Shown: one piece after another, positions 14,748-23,286 of the stretch
Numbering within the stretch: the first letter of the stretch is position 1
Layout: every line of letters begins with the position of its first letter
Assembly (NCBI GenBank): GCA_904502235.1
Contig: CAJGDP010000019.1
Span: 1-34,289, forward strand
Origin: an uncultured Bacteroidaceae bacterium
GTDB lineage: Bacteria > Bacteroidota > Bacteroidia > Bacteroidales > Bacteroidaceae
Direction of reading: 5' to 3'
DNA: 34,289 nucleotides
The notes under the pieces: generated by a model
The model's input: the letters and a program-made list of their open reading frames with translations, nothing else
Database searches by the model: none
What the model was told of the DNA's origin: nothing
Made by a program: the position numbers and the translations under genes

Positions 14748-16457
14748 ATGCAAAAGAGAATCATTGAGTGCGTCCCCAACTTCTCTGAGGGTCGCAACAT
14801 GGAGGTAATCAGACATATCACAGATGCCATTGAGGCAGTAAAAGGCGTTAAACTGCTCGACGTAGATCCGGGTGAAGCCACAAACCGAACCGTAGTTACA
14901 TTTGTGGGCGAGCCTGAGGCTGTAATAGATGCGGCTGTTGCAGGCGTGAAACGTGCTACTGAGCTTATTGACATGCGACTGCACAAGGGAGCTCATCCGC
15001 GTATGGGTGCATGCGACGTATGTCCTTTGATTCCTGTTTCGGGAATCACCATGGAGGAGTGCGCCGAACTTGCCCGACACCTTGCCAAACGTCTTGCCGA
15101 TGAGCTTGGCGTGCCAACATACTGCTACGAGGCTGCGGCATTCAAGCCCGAGCGTCGTAATCTTGCGGTGTGCCGTGCCGGGGAATACGAAGGATTGCCC
15201 GAGAAATTGGCAAACGAGGAGAAACGCCCCGACTTCGGTGCACGTCCATACGACGAGGGTATTGCACGCACAGGTGCTACAGCCGTGGGTGCTCGCGATT
15301 TTCTTGTTGCAGTGAACTATAATTTGAATACCACATCTACCCGTCGTGCGAATGCCATTGCATTCGATGTGCGCGAAAAAGGTCGCCCCATGCGCGAGGG
15401 CAATCCCATAACAGGAACAATTGTTAAAGACGAGAACGGAAAACCTGTAATGATTCCAGGTACACTTAAAGCATGTAAAGCCATTGGCTGGTTCATTGAA
15501 GAGTATGGCATAGCTCAGGTTTCCATGAATATGACGAATCTTGCGGTTACTCCATTGCACGTTGCATTCGATGAGGTTTGCCGTGCCGCCGAGGCTCGCG
15601 GTGTACGCGTAACAGGCACTGAAATTGTCGGGCTTATACCTAAGAAATGTCTTGTTGATGCCGGCAAGCATTACCTCCGCAAGCAGAAACGCTCTACCGG
15701 CGTTCCCGAGCGCGAACTTGTGCGCATTGCCATAGAGAGCATGGGACTCGCGAACCTGAAAGGTTTCAAACCGGAGGAGAAGGTTATAGAATATATGCTT
15801 GAAGCCGAGGAACAGAAGAGCATAAAAAAACTTGTAGACATGACATGCACCGGTTTTGCCGAGGAGACCGCAAGCGAATCCCCTGCCCCCGGTGGCGGCT
15901 CTATATCGGCGTATATGGGTGCTCTTGCCGCGGCTCTGGGTACAATGGTTGCGAACCTTTCATCGCACAAGGCCGGCTGGGATGAGCGCTGGGAGTATTT
16001 CTCGGACTGGGCAGAAAAGGGCATGAACATAATGAACGAGCTGCTTGCCCTTGTAGATGAGGACACCGCTGCGTTCAACAGGATTATGGATGTATTCGGT
16101 ATGCCCAAAAGCTCTGAAGAGGAGAAGGAAGCGCGTGCAGCGGCAATGGAGGCGACAACACTATATGCCACACAGGTTCCTTTGCGCACAATGAAGGTTG
16201 CATACAAGGCATTCGACGTTGTACGCACAATGGCGCAGGAGGGCAATCCCAATTCTGTATCCGACGCAGGAGTGGGTGCTTTGGCGGCACGTTCGGCAGT
16301 CATGGGTGCATGCCTTAACGTAAAAATAAATGCGGCAGGCCTGAAGGACCGTGACACAGCCGATGCACTTGTGAACGAGGCTAATGAGATTCAAGCACTT
16401 GCACAGCAGGCAGAGAAGGAGATTCTTGCCATTGTTGAGGAGAAAATAAACGGATAA
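14748..16457 (+). CDS. ftcD: Formiminotransferase-cyclodeaminase (fused)
   Basis: A 569-residue cytoplasmic bifunctional enzyme. It moves the formimino group from formiminoglutamate to tetrahydrofolate, giving glutamate, then releases ammonia to form methenyl-tetrahydrofolate. The N-terminal transferase subdomains span about 1-180 and 180-330, with HKGAHPRMGACDVCP at 79-93 placing H83 at the position of the known catalytic histidine (His82 in the pig enzyme). After a linker, the helical cyclodeaminase domain runs from about 358 to 569 with the signature ESPAPGGGSISAYMGALAAAL at 377-397. The fused layout matches the animal enzyme. It is the first gene of the operon, 11 bases before hutU. It completes the route after HutI. 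Confidence 0.95.
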   Translation: MQKRIIECVPNFSEGRNMEVIRHITDAIEAVKGVKLLDVDPGEATNRTVVTFVGEPEAVIDAAVAGVKRATELIDMRLHKGAHPRMGACDVCPLIPVSGITMEECAELARHLAKRLADELGVPTYCYEAAAFKPERRNLAVCRAGEYEGLPEKLANEEKRPDFGARPYDEGIARTGATAVGARDFLVAVNYNLNTTSTRRANAIAFDVREKGRPMREGNPITGTIVKDENGKPVMIPGTLKACKAIGWFIEEYGIAQVSMNMTNLAVTPLHVAFDEVCRAAEARGVRVTGTEIVGLIPKKCLVDAGKHYLRKQKRSTGVPERELVRIAIESMGLANLKGFKPEEKVIEYMLEAEEQKSIKKLVDMTCTGFAEETASESPAPGGGSISAYMGALAAALGTMVANLSSHKAGWDERWEYFSDWAEKGMNIMNELLALVDEDTAAFNRIMDVFGMPKSSEEEKEARAAAMEATTLYATQVPLRTMKVAYKAFDVVRTMAQEGNPNSVSDAGVGALAARSAVMGACLNVKINAAGLKDRDTADALVNEANEIQALAQQAEKEILAIVEEKING

Positions 16458-16468
16458 ACAATAGTGCC

Positions 16469-18484
16469 ATGACCGATTTTCAAAAAGATATACTCGCCGG
16501 AATTCCCGATGTATTGCCGGCAAAGAGAGCATACGATACCACAGCAAACCATGCTCCAAAGCGCAAGGACATTCTTACCGACAGCGATAAGAAACTTGCG
16601 TTGGCAAATGCTCTGCGCTATTTTCCAAAGAAGCACCATGCAGAACTTGCTCCGGAATTCCTTGATGAGTTGAAGAGATACGGACGCATCTATATGTATC
16701 GTCTGCGTCCGGAATATGAGATGTATGCACGCCCCATTGAGGAGTATCCAGCACGTTCGCGTCAGGCGGCAGCCATAATGCTTATGATTCAGAACAACCT
16801 TGACAAGGCTGTGGCACAGCATCCGCACGAACTTATAACATATGGTGGCAATGGTGCGGTATTCCAGAACTGGGCACAATATCGCCTTGCAATGAAATAC
16901 CTTGCCGAGATGACCGATGAACAGACGCTTGTGATGTATTCGGGACATCCGCTCGGCTTGTTCCCATCGCACAAGGATGCTCCACGTGTAATTGTAACAA
17001 ACGGTATGGTAATCCCCAACCACTCGTCAAAGGACGACTGGGAGCGTTTCAATGCCATGGGTGTGTCGCAATACGGACAGATGACTGCCGGTTCATATAT
17101 GTATATAGGTCCGCAAGGCATTGTACACGGCACAACAATCACGGTTATGAATGCCGCGCGCAAACGCATGAAACCCGGGCAGAAAGACCTCAAAGGCATG
17201 CTGTTCGTCACAGCGGGTTTAGGCGGCATGTCGGGTGCACAGCCCAAAGCAGGAAACATATCGGGCGTGGTGAGTATCACTGCAGAGATAAACATTGCGG
17301 CTGCGGAAAAACGTTACAATCAGGGATGGGTGGATGAATTGCACACATCGCTCGACGAACTTATTCCGCGAGTTAAAAATGCCGTTGAAAACAAGGAAAT
17401 TGTTTCGTTTGCATACGTTGGAAACGTTGTCGACCTTTGGGAACGTCTTGCCGATGAGAATATAAATGTAGACCTCGGTTCCGACCAGACATCACTGCAC
17501 AACCCTTGGGCAGGAGGTTACTACCCTGTAGGTTATTCATACGAGGAGTCGAACCGCATGATGGCTGAAGAACCTGAGCATTTCCGCGAGTGTGTGCAGG
17601 AATCGTTGCGCCGACATGTGGCAGCTATCAACAGACTCACTGCCCGTGGCATGTATTTCTTTGACTATGGCAATGCGTTCCTGCTCGAATCGTCGCGCGC
17701 AGGGGCAGACATCATGACTGCCGACGGCAAGTTCCGTTATCCCTCATACGTTCAAGACATCATGGGACCGATGTTCTTTGATTACGGTTTCGGCCCGTTC
17801 CGTTGGGTATGCACATCGGGTAAGGAGGAGGACCTTGAAGCAACCGACCGCATAGCGGCACAGGTGCTTGAAGAGATGCTTGCCGAGGCACCAGATGAAA
17901 TACGCGGTCAGTTGGCAGACAACCTGCACTGGATTCGCGAAGCAAAAGAGAACAGGCTTGTTGTAGGCTCACAGGCACGAATATTATATGCCGACAGCGA
18001 AGGACGTACACGCATAGCACTTGCTTTCAATGAGGCTATTGAACGTGGCGAGATTTCGGCTCCAGTAGTTCTGGGACGCGACCATCACGATGTGTCGGGT
18101 ACCGACTCGCCATACCGCGAGACATCGAACATCTACGATGGTTCTCAGTTCTGTGCCGACATGGCTGTCCACAATGTCATAGGCGATTCGTTCCGCGGTG
18201 CCACATGGGTGTCAATCCACAACGGTGGCGGTGTAGGTTGGGGCGAAGTTATAAACGGAGGCTTCGGAATGGTTATTGACGGTTCTGATGATTCGGCACG
18301 TCATATAGAAGAGATGCTTCTCTGGGATGTCAACAACGGTATAGCACGTCGTAGCTGGGCAAGAAACGAGGGTGCGATGTTTGCAATCAAACGTCAGATG
18401 GAGCGCACACCGTTGCTCAAAGTAACATTGCCCAACATTGCCGACATGAGTCTAATAGAAAAAGTGTATAACGAAAACAGATAA
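16469..18484 (+). CDS. hutU: Urocanate hydratase, long form
   Basis: A 671-residue cytoplasmic NAD-dependent enzyme that hydrates urocanate to imidazolonepropionate, the second step of histidine breakdown. Family blocks are clear: YGGNGAVFQNW at 125-135, YSGHPLGLFPSH at 157-168, a glycine-rich NAD site GLGGMSGAQ at 250-258, and HNGGGVGWGEVINGGFGMV near 575-595. Typical bacterial HutU is about 550 to 560 residues; this one is about 110 longer and close in length to animal urocanase. It sits between ftcD and hutH with gaps of 11 and 6 bases. Confidence 0.95.
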   Translation: MTDFQKDILAGIPDVLPAKRAYDTTANHAPKRKDILTDSDKKLALANALRYFPKKHHAELAPEFLDELKRYGRIYMYRLRPEYEMYARPIEEYPARSRQAAAIMLMIQNNLDKAVAQHPHELITYGGNGAVFQNWAQYRLAMKYLAEMTDEQTLVMYSGHPLGLFPSHKDAPRVIVTNGMVIPNHSSKDDWERFNAMGVSQYGQMTAGSYMYIGPQGIVHGTTITVMNAARKRMKPGQKDLKGMLFVTAGLGGMSGAQPKAGNISGVVSITAEINIAAAEKRYNQGWVDELHTSLDELIPRVKNAVENKEIVSFAYVGNVVDLWERLADENINVDLGSDQTSLHNPWAGGYYPVGYSYEESNRMMAEEPEHFRECVQESLRRHVAAINRLTARGMYFFDYGNAFLLESSRAGADIMTADGKFRYPSYVQDIMGPMFFDYGFGPFRWVCTSGKEEDLEATDRIAAQVLEEMLAEAPDEIRGQLADNLHWIREAKENRLVVGSQARILYADSEGRTRIALAFNEAIERGEISAPVVLGRDHHDVSGTDSPYRETSNIYDGSQFCADMAVHNVIGDSFRGATWVSIHNGGGVGWGEVINGGFGMVIDGSDDSARHIEEMLLWDVNNGIARRSWARNEGAMFAIKRQMERTPLLKVTLPNIADMSLIEKVYNENR

Positions 18485-18490
18485 ACCATT

Positions 18491-19981
18491 ATGATTCATT
18501 ATATAAGCTCCGACCGCCTCACTATTGCGAAAGTCGAGGAGATTTTAACAAAAGGTTACAGACTTGCACTCAGCGACGATGCCAGACAGCGCATAATCCA
18601 TTGCCGAGAATATCTCGATGAAAAGATGGAAAATGCAGGACGCCCCATATACGGTGTAACAACCGGATTCGGTTCGCTATGCAACATTTCTGTTGACAAG
18701 GAGGACCTTTCACAACTACAGAAGAACCTGATGATGTCACACGCATGCGGCACAGGTGCACGAGTACCGTCGGAGATTGTAAAGCTGATGCTGTTCCTTA
18801 AGGCGCAATCACTCTCTTACGGACACTCGGGAGTACAGCTTGTAACAGTTGAACGTCTGCTCGACATGTTCAATAACAACATCATACCCGTAGTATACGA
18901 GCAGGGATCATTAGGCGCATCGGGCGACCTGTCGCCATTGGCACACATGTGCCTGCCTTTGATAGGGCTTGGTCATGCGGAATTTGAAGGCGAAGTTGTG
19001 GAGAGTGCAACCGTTATGGAAAAGATGGGCTGGGAGCCTATAAAGTTGTGTTCAAAGGAAGGTCTTGCATTGCTCAACGGAACGCAGTTCATGTCGGCAT
19101 ACGGCGTATATTCAATGATTAACACTCTGCGCCTGAACCTTTGGGCAGATTACATAGGTGCAATGTCACTAGATGCCTTCGACGGCAGATTGGAACCATT
19201 CGAGCATAATGTCCATGCAATACGTCCGCACAACGGACAGATTGAGACAGCACGCAACATACGCGAGATACTAGCAGGCAGCGAGATTGCACAACAACCA
19301 AAGAAACATGTTCAGGACCCATACTCCTTCCGTTGCATGCCACAGGTACATGGAGCGTCAAAAGACACCATCGCATACGTAGCAGGGGTTCTGGAGACTG
19401 AGATAAATTCTGCAACTGACAATCCCACGGTATTCCCCGATACTGATGAAATAATTTCTGCCGGTAATTTCCACGGACAACCAATTGCCTTGGCAATGGA
19501 TTTCCTTGCCATTGCAATGGCGGAATTGGGTAATATTTCGGAGAGACGCATATACCGCATTATTTCGGGAGCACGCAATCTGCCCAACTTCCTTGTGGCA
19601 AAACCGGGACTGAACAGCGGTTTCATGATTCCGCAATATACTGCGGCATCAATAGTAAGCCAGTCGAAAGGATTGTGTTGGCCTGCATCGTGCGACTCCA
19701 TCCCGTCATCACAAGGACAGGAGGACCATGTGAGTATGGGTTCAAATGCCGCAACAAAACTTTGGAAAGTGGTACAGAACACCGAACGCATTCTGGCTAT
19801 CGAATTGATGAATGCGGCACAGGCTCTGGAATTCCGTCGCCCACTACATTCGTCAAAACCAATAGAAGAGATTTTCACTGCATATCGTGCTGTCGTTCCA
19901 TTTGTTGACAACGACACTGTAATGTATCCGCACATAGCGGCATCGGTAAAATTCCTGAACGAACATGAGCCTCATCGTTAA
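18491..19981 (+). CDS. hutH: Histidine ammonia-lyase
   Basis: A 496-residue cytoplasmic enzyme that removes ammonia from histidine to give urocanate, the committing step of the pathway. The Ala-Ser-Gly triad that cyclises to the MIO electrophile is at 143-145 within GSLGASGDLSPLAHM. The catalytic tyrosine is Y54 in YGVTTGFGSL. SSQGQEDHVSMGSNAA near 411-426 is the conserved C-terminal active-site block. Length is normal. Its last 17 bases overlap the start of hutI in a different frame, so the two are likely translationally coupled. Confidence 0.97.
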   Translation: MIHYISSDRLTIAKVEEILTKGYRLALSDDARQRIIHCREYLDEKMENAGRPIYGVTTGFGSLCNISVDKEDLSQLQKNLMMSHACGTGARVPSEIVKLMLFLKAQSLSYGHSGVQLVTVERLLDMFNNNIIPVVYEQGSLGASGDLSPLAHMCLPLIGLGHAEFEGEVVESATVMEKMGWEPIKLCSKEGLALLNGTQFMSAYGVYSMINTLRLNLWADYIGAMSLDAFDGRLEPFEHNVHAIRPHNGQIETARNIREILAGSEIAQQPKKHVQDPYSFRCMPQVHGASKDTIAYVAGVLETEINSATDNPTVFPDTDEIISAGNFHGQPIALAMDFLAIAMAELGNISERRIYRIISGARNLPNFLVAKPGLNSGFMIPQYTAASIVSQSKGLCWPASCDSIPSSQGQEDHVSMGSNAATKLWKVVQNTERILAIELMNAAQALEFRRPLHSSKPIEEIFTAYRAVVPFVDNDTVMYPHIAASVKFLNEHEPHR

Positions 19982-21203
19982 GAACATAGGACAGATTGTC
20001 GGCATCGACGAAAGCGGACGCACAAGAGTTGCGGGCAAGGAGATGGACACTATCGGAATGCTCGGAAATGCCTGGCTTCTCACCGACGGCGAACGCATAT
20101 GCGACTACGGCACCATGGACAAGTTTCCCGACACCGATGGTTGCGAAATAATAGATGCACAAGGAGGTTGGCTTTTCCCGTCGTTCTGCGACTCGCATAC
20201 GCATATTGTATATGCCGGCAGCCGTGAGCAGGAATTCCTCGACAAGATAAACGGACTTTCATACGAAGAGATTGCCAAACGAGGAGGCGGCATACTGAAT
20301 TCCGCTGACAGGCTACACGAAACGAGCGAAGATGAATTGTACCGTCAAGCCATGGAACGTATAAACGAAGTTATTTCGATGGGTACGGGACTAATCGAGA
20401 TAAAATCGGGCTACGGTCTGACACTCGAAAACGAGCTGAAGATTCTGCGCGTGATACGTCGTATAAAGGAGAATGCCCCATTGGCTGTGCGTGCCACATT
20501 CCTTGGTGCACATGCCGTAGGTCGTGCCTACAAAGGCAGGCAGAGCGAATATGTGGAACATGTCTGCAACGACATGATTCCTGCTGTCGCTAAGGAAGGA
20601 CTTGCCGATTTCATCGATGTTTTTTGCGACAAGGGCTTCTTTACCGTTGAAGAGACCGCAAAAATAATTGAAACAGGAGCAGAATATGGCTTGCGTGCAA
20701 AGATACACGCCAATGAACTTGCCGTCTCGGGCGGAGTTGAAGTTGGCGTTGAACATGGTGCTCTTTCGGTTGACCATCTGGAATCGATGGGCGATGAGCA
20801 GATTGAAGCTCTGAGTGGTTCTGCAACCATGCCCACCATGTTGCCGGGTTGCGCTTTCTTTCTTGGCATAGGATATCCGCCTGCACGCAAGATGATTGAT
20901 GCAGGGCTGGCTGTTGCACTTGCTTCGGACTACAATCCGGGCACTGCGCCATCGGGCAACATGCGCTTTGTGGCAGCGTTGGCAAGCATAAAGATGAAGA
21001 TGACACCTGCTGAGGCTCTGAATGCGGCAACACTCAACAGTGCCTGCGCCATGGGCGAGAGCAACGATTATGGTTCGATAACACGTGGCAAAGTCGCAAA
21101 CTTCTACTTAACAAAGCCGTTGCCGTCGCTGGCATATCTGCCATACGTACATCAGACACCGATAATAAAGGATATTATACTTAAAGGCAAACATATCAAC
21201 TAA
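19965..21203 (+). CDS. hutI: Imidazolonepropionase
   Basis: A 412-residue amidohydrolase that opens imidazolonepropionate to formiminoglutamate, the third step of histidine breakdown. Metal and active-site residues are visible: HTH with H78 and H80 in CDSHTHIVYAGSR, H183 in FLGAHAVG, H248 in KIHANE, and D322 in ASDYNPGTAPSG. The substrate loop IEIKSGYGLT lies at 144-153. The start at 19965 lies inside the end of hutH; the downstream sequence MSLIVKNIGQIVG fits the usual N-terminus. It ends 16 bases before the peptidase gene with no terminator between. Confidence 0.97.
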   Translation: MSLIVKNIGQIVGIDESGRTRVAGKEMDTIGMLGNAWLLTDGERICDYGTMDKFPDTDGCEIIDAQGGWLFPSFCDSHTHIVYAGSREQEFLDKINGLSYEEIAKRGGGILNSADRLHETSEDELYRQAMERINEVISMGTGLIEIKSGYGLTLENELKILRVIRRIKENAPLAVRATFLGAHAVGRAYKGRQSEYVEHVCNDMIPAVAKEGLADFIDVFCDKGFFTVEETAKIIETGAEYGLRAKIHANELAVSGGVEVGVEHGALSVDHLESMGDEQIEALSGSATMPTMLPGCAFFLGIGYPPARKMIDAGLAVALASDYNPGTAPSGNMRFVAALASIKMKMTPAEALNAATLNSACAMGESNDYGSITRGKVANFYLTKPLPSLAYLPYVHQTPIIKDIILKGKHIN

Positions 21204-21219
21204 AAAAAACAGATCAACT

Positions 21220-23277
21220 ATGATAAAGAAATTATTGATTTGCGCCGTTGCGTGCCTTACAATCACAACAGCCACTGCCGACGAAGGTATGTGGCTACCC
21301 AGCCTTATAAAAGAGCGTATAAAGGATATGCGCAAGAAAGGTTTCAAGCTCAAAGCAAAAGACATCTATTCCGACAGGAAAGCATCGCTCAAGGATGCCG
21401 TTGTCCAGTTCGGTGGCGGTTGCACAGGAGAGTTCGTTTCGCCCGAAGGTCTGTTGCTTACCAACCACCATTGCGGATATGGTTCGATACAGAAACTGTC
21501 ATCGGTCGAACACGATTATCTTACCGACGGATATTGGGCAAAATCCCGCGAAGAGGAGCTTCATGTTCCGGGACTTACCGTAAGCCTTCTGGTAAAGATG
21601 GAAGATGTAACCGACAGGTTGGCTGCCGGTGAACAGAAAAGCGACATTATCGCCGAGGCCGTAAAACAGAGAAAAGGCTACCGTGCAAGCATTGAATCCA
21701 TGTATTATGGCAACCAGCACTATCTGTTTGTGTACTGCACATACCGCGACGTTCGCCTTGTGGGAGCACCGCCATCATCGATAGGCAAGTTCGGTGGAGA
21801 TACTGACAACTGGATATGGCCACGACACACAGGAGACTTTTCGGTATTCCGCGTGTATGCTGATGCCAACAACGAACCTGCCGAATATAGCAAGGATAAT
21901 GTTCCCTACCGCCCCAAACGTCATTTCAAGGTTTCGACAAAGGGTATTGAGGAGGGCGATTTTACAATGATATACGGTTTCCCCGGTAACACACAGGAGT
22001 TCATCACAGCCGAAGCCGCACTATATGTTGAGCATGTGTCTAACCCGATGAAGATTGCCTTGCGCACCACCCGACTGAATATCATTACCGAAGCCCAGGC
22101 TAAAGATGCCGCAACACGCATTGCATACGCGGCAAAGCATGCCGGCATAGCCAACGGCTGGAAGAAGTGGCAGGGCGAAACACTCGGCCTTACCCGTTTG
22201 GGCACAGCCGACAAGAAGCTCGACTACGAAAGAGCCTTTGCGGCATGGGCTGCCGACAAACCGGAATATGCGCATCTGCTCGACTCCATTCAGGCAGGAT
22301 ACGAAAAAGTTATGCCCGGATACTATATGCGCGAGCTCTTCAATGAATCCATTTACGGAATCGAAGCCTTTGCCTATGCGTTCCAGCTATATAACAGATG
22401 CCTTATCAACAACGAGGTAACAGCCGACGATCAGGCAGAGATACGCAGAAAATATCTCAAGGACTACAATGTTCAGGTTGACCATGCCATTGCGCGTGAG
22501 ATGATAAGGGAATTTGTGGAACGTATGCCCAAAGAGAACATTCCGCAGCAGTTGACACAAGCCATTGACGAATGTGGAAGTGCTGAAGCATTTGCCGACA
22601 AGCTGTATGCCACAACAAGAATTCTTAATGAATATCCGCTCACAAATAAAGAACTGGAAGAGGACCTGTTCGTCCAGTTCACATCGTGGTTCCTTCCTCT
22701 GATAATTCAGAACAGCGAATATGCATACCGCAACCTGAGCAATGTCCCCACAGTTGAGAATTGGTACAAGCCATACATGCAGGCTCTGCGCGAGTGGGAC
22801 ACAGAACGCGCCTTTTATCCCGATGCAAATTTCACTCTGCGCGTTGCATACGGTTCAATCAAAGGCTACGAAAATGCCGACGGTGAATACCATACACACC
22901 TGAGCACACTCGAAGGCGTTATGGCAAAGGACAATCCCGAGGTTTACGATTATAACATTCCACAGGTGTTACGCGACATCTATGTCAGGAAGGATTACGG
23001 CCGTTGGGCCATTGAGAAGAACGGCAAGCCTACAATCCCTGTATGTTTCCTAGCCAACAACCACACATCGGGCGGTAATTCAGGTTCACCTGTAATCAAC
23101 GGCAAGGGTGAACTTATAGGTATCAATTTCGACCGCACATGGCGTTCTACAATGAGCGACATAGAGTTCGACCCCGAAATTTGTCGCAACATCTCGGTTG
23201 ACATACGCTTCGTGCTTTTTGTAATGGACCGTATTGGAGGTGCAGGCTACCTTTTGGAAGAAATGGGAATAAAATAA
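21220..23277 (+). CDS. dpp11: S46 dipeptidyl-peptidase, DPP11-like (Asp/Glu specific)
   Basis: A 685-residue exported serine peptidase of the S46 family, which removes dipeptides from peptide N-termini in the periplasm. The signal peptide ends near TTATA (residue 20). The catalytic triad can be placed by family comparison: H84 in TNHHCGYG, D196 in FGGDTDNW and S621 in GGNSGSPV. Arginine 639 lies 18 residues after the serine (INFDR). In Porphyromonas DPP11 the residue at this spacing is Arg673, which sets preference for Asp or Glu at P1, while DPP7 has glycine. It is shorter than the roughly 720-residue relatives, mainly between H84 and D196. It lies 16 bases after hutI and 9 before the exchanger. 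Confidence 0.9.
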   Translation: MIKKLLICAVACLTITTATADEGMWLPSLIKERIKDMRKKGFKLKAKDIYSDRKASLKDAVVQFGGGCTGEFVSPEGLLLTNHHCGYGSIQKLSSVEHDYLTDGYWAKSREEELHVPGLTVSLLVKMEDVTDRLAAGEQKSDIIAEAVKQRKGYRASIESMYYGNQHYLFVYCTYRDVRLVGAPPSSIGKFGGDTDNWIWPRHTGDFSVFRVYADANNEPAEYSKDNVPYRPKRHFKVSTKGIEEGDFTMIYGFPGNTQEFITAEAALYVEHVSNPMKIALRTTRLNIITEAQAKDAATRIAYAAKHAGIANGWKKWQGETLGLTRLGTADKKLDYERAFAAWAADKPEYAHLLDSIQAGYEKVMPGYYMRELFNESIYGIEAFAYAFQLYNRCLINNEVTADDQAEIRRKYLKDYNVQVDHAIAREMIREFVERMPKENIPQQLTQAIDECGSAEAFADKLYATTRILNEYPLTNKELEEDLFVQFTSWFLPLIIQNSEYAYRNLSNVPTVENWYKPYMQALREWDTERAFYPDANFTLRVAYGSIKGYENADGEYHTHLSTLEGVMAKDNPEVYDYNIPQVLRDIYVRKDYGRWAIEKNGKPTIPVCFLANNHTSGGNSGSPVINGKGELIGINFDRTWRSTMSDIEFDPEICRNISVDIRFVLFVMDRIGGAGYLLEEMGIK

Positions 23278-23286
23278 CGGGAAAAT

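Noticed and set aside
14682..15671. A 329-codon minus-strand frame opposite ftcD
   Set aside because: It is antisense to a complete FTCD with catalytic motifs and overlaps the hut promoter; the Cys/His/Thr-rich composition is typical of shadow frames.
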